Of a DNA stretch of 64,000 nt, positions 62,525-64,000 are shown one piece after another. Position 1 is the stretch's first letter, and every line of letters starts with the position of its first letter. The position numbers and the translations under genes are program-made. Source of the DNA: Roseitranquillus sp963776845 (GTDB lineage Bacteria; Pseudomonadota; Alphaproteobacteria; Rhodobacterales; Rhodobacteraceae); contig CAVZOJ010000003.1 in assembly GCA_963776845.1 (NCBI GenBank), positions 372,001 through 436,000 of the forward strand, written 5' to 3'. Below the pieces are notes generated by a model. That model was not told the DNA's origin and ran no database searches. It was given only the letters and a program-made list of their open reading frames with translations.

Positions 62525-63566
62525 ATGGATATGAAATGCTATGCAGGCCTGGACGTTTCGCTGAAGGAGATTTCCATCTGTGTCATTGACCATGATGGAC
62601 GGATCGTGTCGCGGGGAAGCGCGCCATGCGATCCGGAAGGGGTACAGGGCTGGCTGAGGAACAGATCGCTCACTCCGGACCGGATCGTGCATGAGAGCGG
62701 CCAGCTTGCGATATGGCTGCAACGGGGGCTGATCCGGCTCGGACTGCCTGCCACCTGCATCGACGCTCGCATGGCACACAAGAGCCTCTCGGCCCGGCCC
62801 AACAAGTCCGATGCCGCAGATGCGGAAGGCCTGGCGCAGCTGGCCCGCACCGGCTGGTTCACCCCTGTCCATATCCGCAGCGGAGAAGCCGACCGCCTGC
62901 GCAGTCTGGTCGGCGCGCGCGAGCGGCTGGTTGCGGAAGGAGCTCGAAGGGCACGTTCGCGGCGTCCTCAAGACCTTCGGCATCCGCATGGCTGCGGTTG
63001 GCCACGGGCAGTCGAGGCAGGCGTTTCGCGACCAGTTGGCCATCGCGGGCGAACGCGATCCGATGCTTCGTGCCATCGCTGACGCCTTCATCCCCGTGCA
63101 TGAGACCCTGTGCCGGGCTGCCGCCGATCTCGAGGCGGGCGTGAAGACGAAAGCCCGGCAGCATCCCGTCGCCCGCCGCCTGATGACGATCCCCGGCATT
63201 GGCCCGGTCGTCTCGCTCAGCTTCATTGCGTTGGTCGACGACCCGGCCAGGTTCCGAAAGGCGGCGGACGTCGGTGCCTTTCTCGGGCTGACGCCAAAGC
63301 GGCACCAGTCCGGCGAGGTGGACTGGTCCGGGCGCATATCGAAATGCGGCGATCGAGCCATGAGGCGCCTGCTCTTCGAGGCTGCCGCCAGCCTGGTCCA
63401 CCGCGTTCAGCGCTTCTCGCCGCTGAAGAGCTGGGCGGTGCGGCTGGCTGGCAGGCGCGGCTTCCGCAAGGCCGCCGTGGCCACCGGCCGGAAACTCGCC
63501 GTGCTGATGCTGACCCTGTGGAAGCGCGAAGCCGACTACGCCTGGACGACGGGTGCGAGCACATGA
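62525..63566 (+). pseudogene. IS110-family transposase, frameshifted
   Basis: DEDD-type transposase of about 347 codons. First frame: YAGLDVSLKEISICVIDHDG, HESGQLAIWL, NKSDAADAEGLAQLARTGW up to RERLV. Second frame: RKELEGHVRGVLKTFG, then LMTIPGIGPVVSLSFIALVD, GLTPKRHQSGEVDWSGRISK (catalytic serine region) and CGDRAMRRLLFEAA. The break is near 62930. If the frameshift is real, the element is inactive unless served in trans. Confidence 0.88.
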
Positions 63567-63778
63567 TCTGAGTTCCCGCCACTGCGGCCGGGAGAAGGGT
63601 CCCGAAGGGACGGCGGTTGATCGATCTCGTTCTGAAGGATGGGACGCGGGCCAAAACCGCGTACCCCGCGAAAAACATCGAAGACGATCCGCCACCGGAA
63701 ACCATCATGAGGCGCACGGAACGCGACCTCGCAGAGAACCATGCCCCTGACGGACAAACCGCTCTCCCACTTGACATG
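63567..63778 (+). ncRNA. Candidate guide (bridge/seek) RNA region of the IS1111-like element
   Basis: Noncoding stretch between the transposase stop and the right inverted repeat. IS1111-group elements are known to encode their target-recognising RNA after the transposase gene. A small hairpin (GGGTCCC-GAA-GGGAC at about 63598) is visible; the full fold was not computed. Assigned by position and element class only. Confidence 0.35.
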
Positions 63779-63788
63779 GCCGCAATCA

Positions 63789-64000
63789 GAGAACCTTCAG
63801 GAGAGCAGCCATGTACGACAGCGGGTACGAGCGACGGCTTTCGAGCAATTTAAAGACCCGATTTCGAGACGGTAGTTTCGAGGCGCCAAACGCGTCGACC
63901 CACGTCTGAAGACCATCGCCACGATCACAATCTTGAGCCTCTGGAACCTCTCGCCCGGCCGTTCCTTTGTCTGGATGGCTCCCAATATTGGAGAAGACGA
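63789..64000. other. Unassigned end of window
   Basis: No gene is supported. A 32-codon frame at 63811-63909 has an AGGAG-like site but no recognisable features. It may be the flank of the IS1111-like element or the start of a unit beyond the window. Confidence 0.4.

Larger units (their letters stand above)
62451..63788 (+). mobile_element. IS110-family (IS1111-like) element
   Basis: TGATTGCGGC at 62451-62460 is the inverted complement of GCCGCAATCA at 63779-63788, fitting the sub-terminal inverted repeats of the IS1111 group. Between them lie a short leader, a frameshifted transposase gene, and about 210 noncoding bases after it. The left repeat begins about four bases after the right end of the IS91-type copy C. 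Confidence 0.7.

Noticed and set aside
63811..63909. 32-codon frame with an AGGAG-like site
   Set aside because: Too short and featureless to support; it may be part of an element flank.
1..64000. CRISPR arrays, tRNA and rRNA genes
   Set aside because: No regularly spaced repeats, cloverleaf-like sequences or rRNA signatures were noticed; a tRNA scan was not run.

Overview
The window reads as the chromosome of a high-GC alphaproteobacterium, most likely a Rhodobacteraceae (Roseobacter-type) bacterium. The evidence is the gene run ubiB-ubiE-mutM-echA-rpsT-dnaA-dnaN-recF-gyrB, the flagellin regulators FlaF and FlbT, a fused ATP-sulfurylase/APS kinase, and CtrA-like TTAA-N7-TTAA sites before several flagellar genes. 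Taxonomy is inferred from gene content; no database search was run.

Layout. (1) 0-7 kb: motB, flgE, flgK, flgL and flgI on the + strand. (2) 7.2-11.9 kb: a small lipoprotein gene, then nested insertion-sequence debris: an IS91-type module (tyrosine integrase plus Y2 transposase) holding IS5-like and IS3-like remnants. (3) 11.9-31.1 kb: the main flagellar block. fliP-fliN-fliH-fliF (-) diverge from fliL, two small membrane/coiled-coil genes, motA, an unrecognised secreted protein, flhA, fliR, flhB and a coiled-coil gene (+). After a PRC-barrel gene comes the rod/ring operon flgB-flgC-fliE-fliQ-flgF-flgG-flgA-flgH-fliL2 (-), divergent from fliI (+). (4) 31.1-35.6 kb: tfoX-like, cysQ, sat/cysC and ahcY (sulfur and methyl-cycle metabolism). 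(5) 35.6-41.1 kb: DUF1217 protein, flbT, flaF, flagellin, flgN-like and flgJ-like (-), then fliK and flgD (+). (6) 41.2-53.4 kb: ubiB, ubiE, a periplasmic protein, mutM, echA, rpsT, dnaA, dnaN, recF, a VOC protein and gyrB. (7) 53.4-58.1 kb: opgG-opgH-opgC for periplasmic glucans. (8) 58.2-64 kb: two head-to-head copies of the same IS91-type module, then an IS110-family (IS1111-like) element.

Together the flagellar genes supply the export gate (FliP, FliQ, FliR, FlhA, FlhB), ATPase (FliI, FliH), MS ring, part of the C ring (FliN), rod, P and L rings, hook, junction, filament and stator. I did not find fliG or fliM here.

Two signals deserve most attention. A 28-nt palindrome free of stop codons in all frames sits inside both the integrase and the transposase genes of the IS91-type modules; in the better preserved genes it adds exactly nine codons, resembling the Rickettsia palindromic elements. 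Also, five otherwise well-kept genes (the motA-flhA gene, flgF, recF, opgH, the IS110 transposase) are each split by a frameshift of the same sign, which means either real decay or an assembly artefact.
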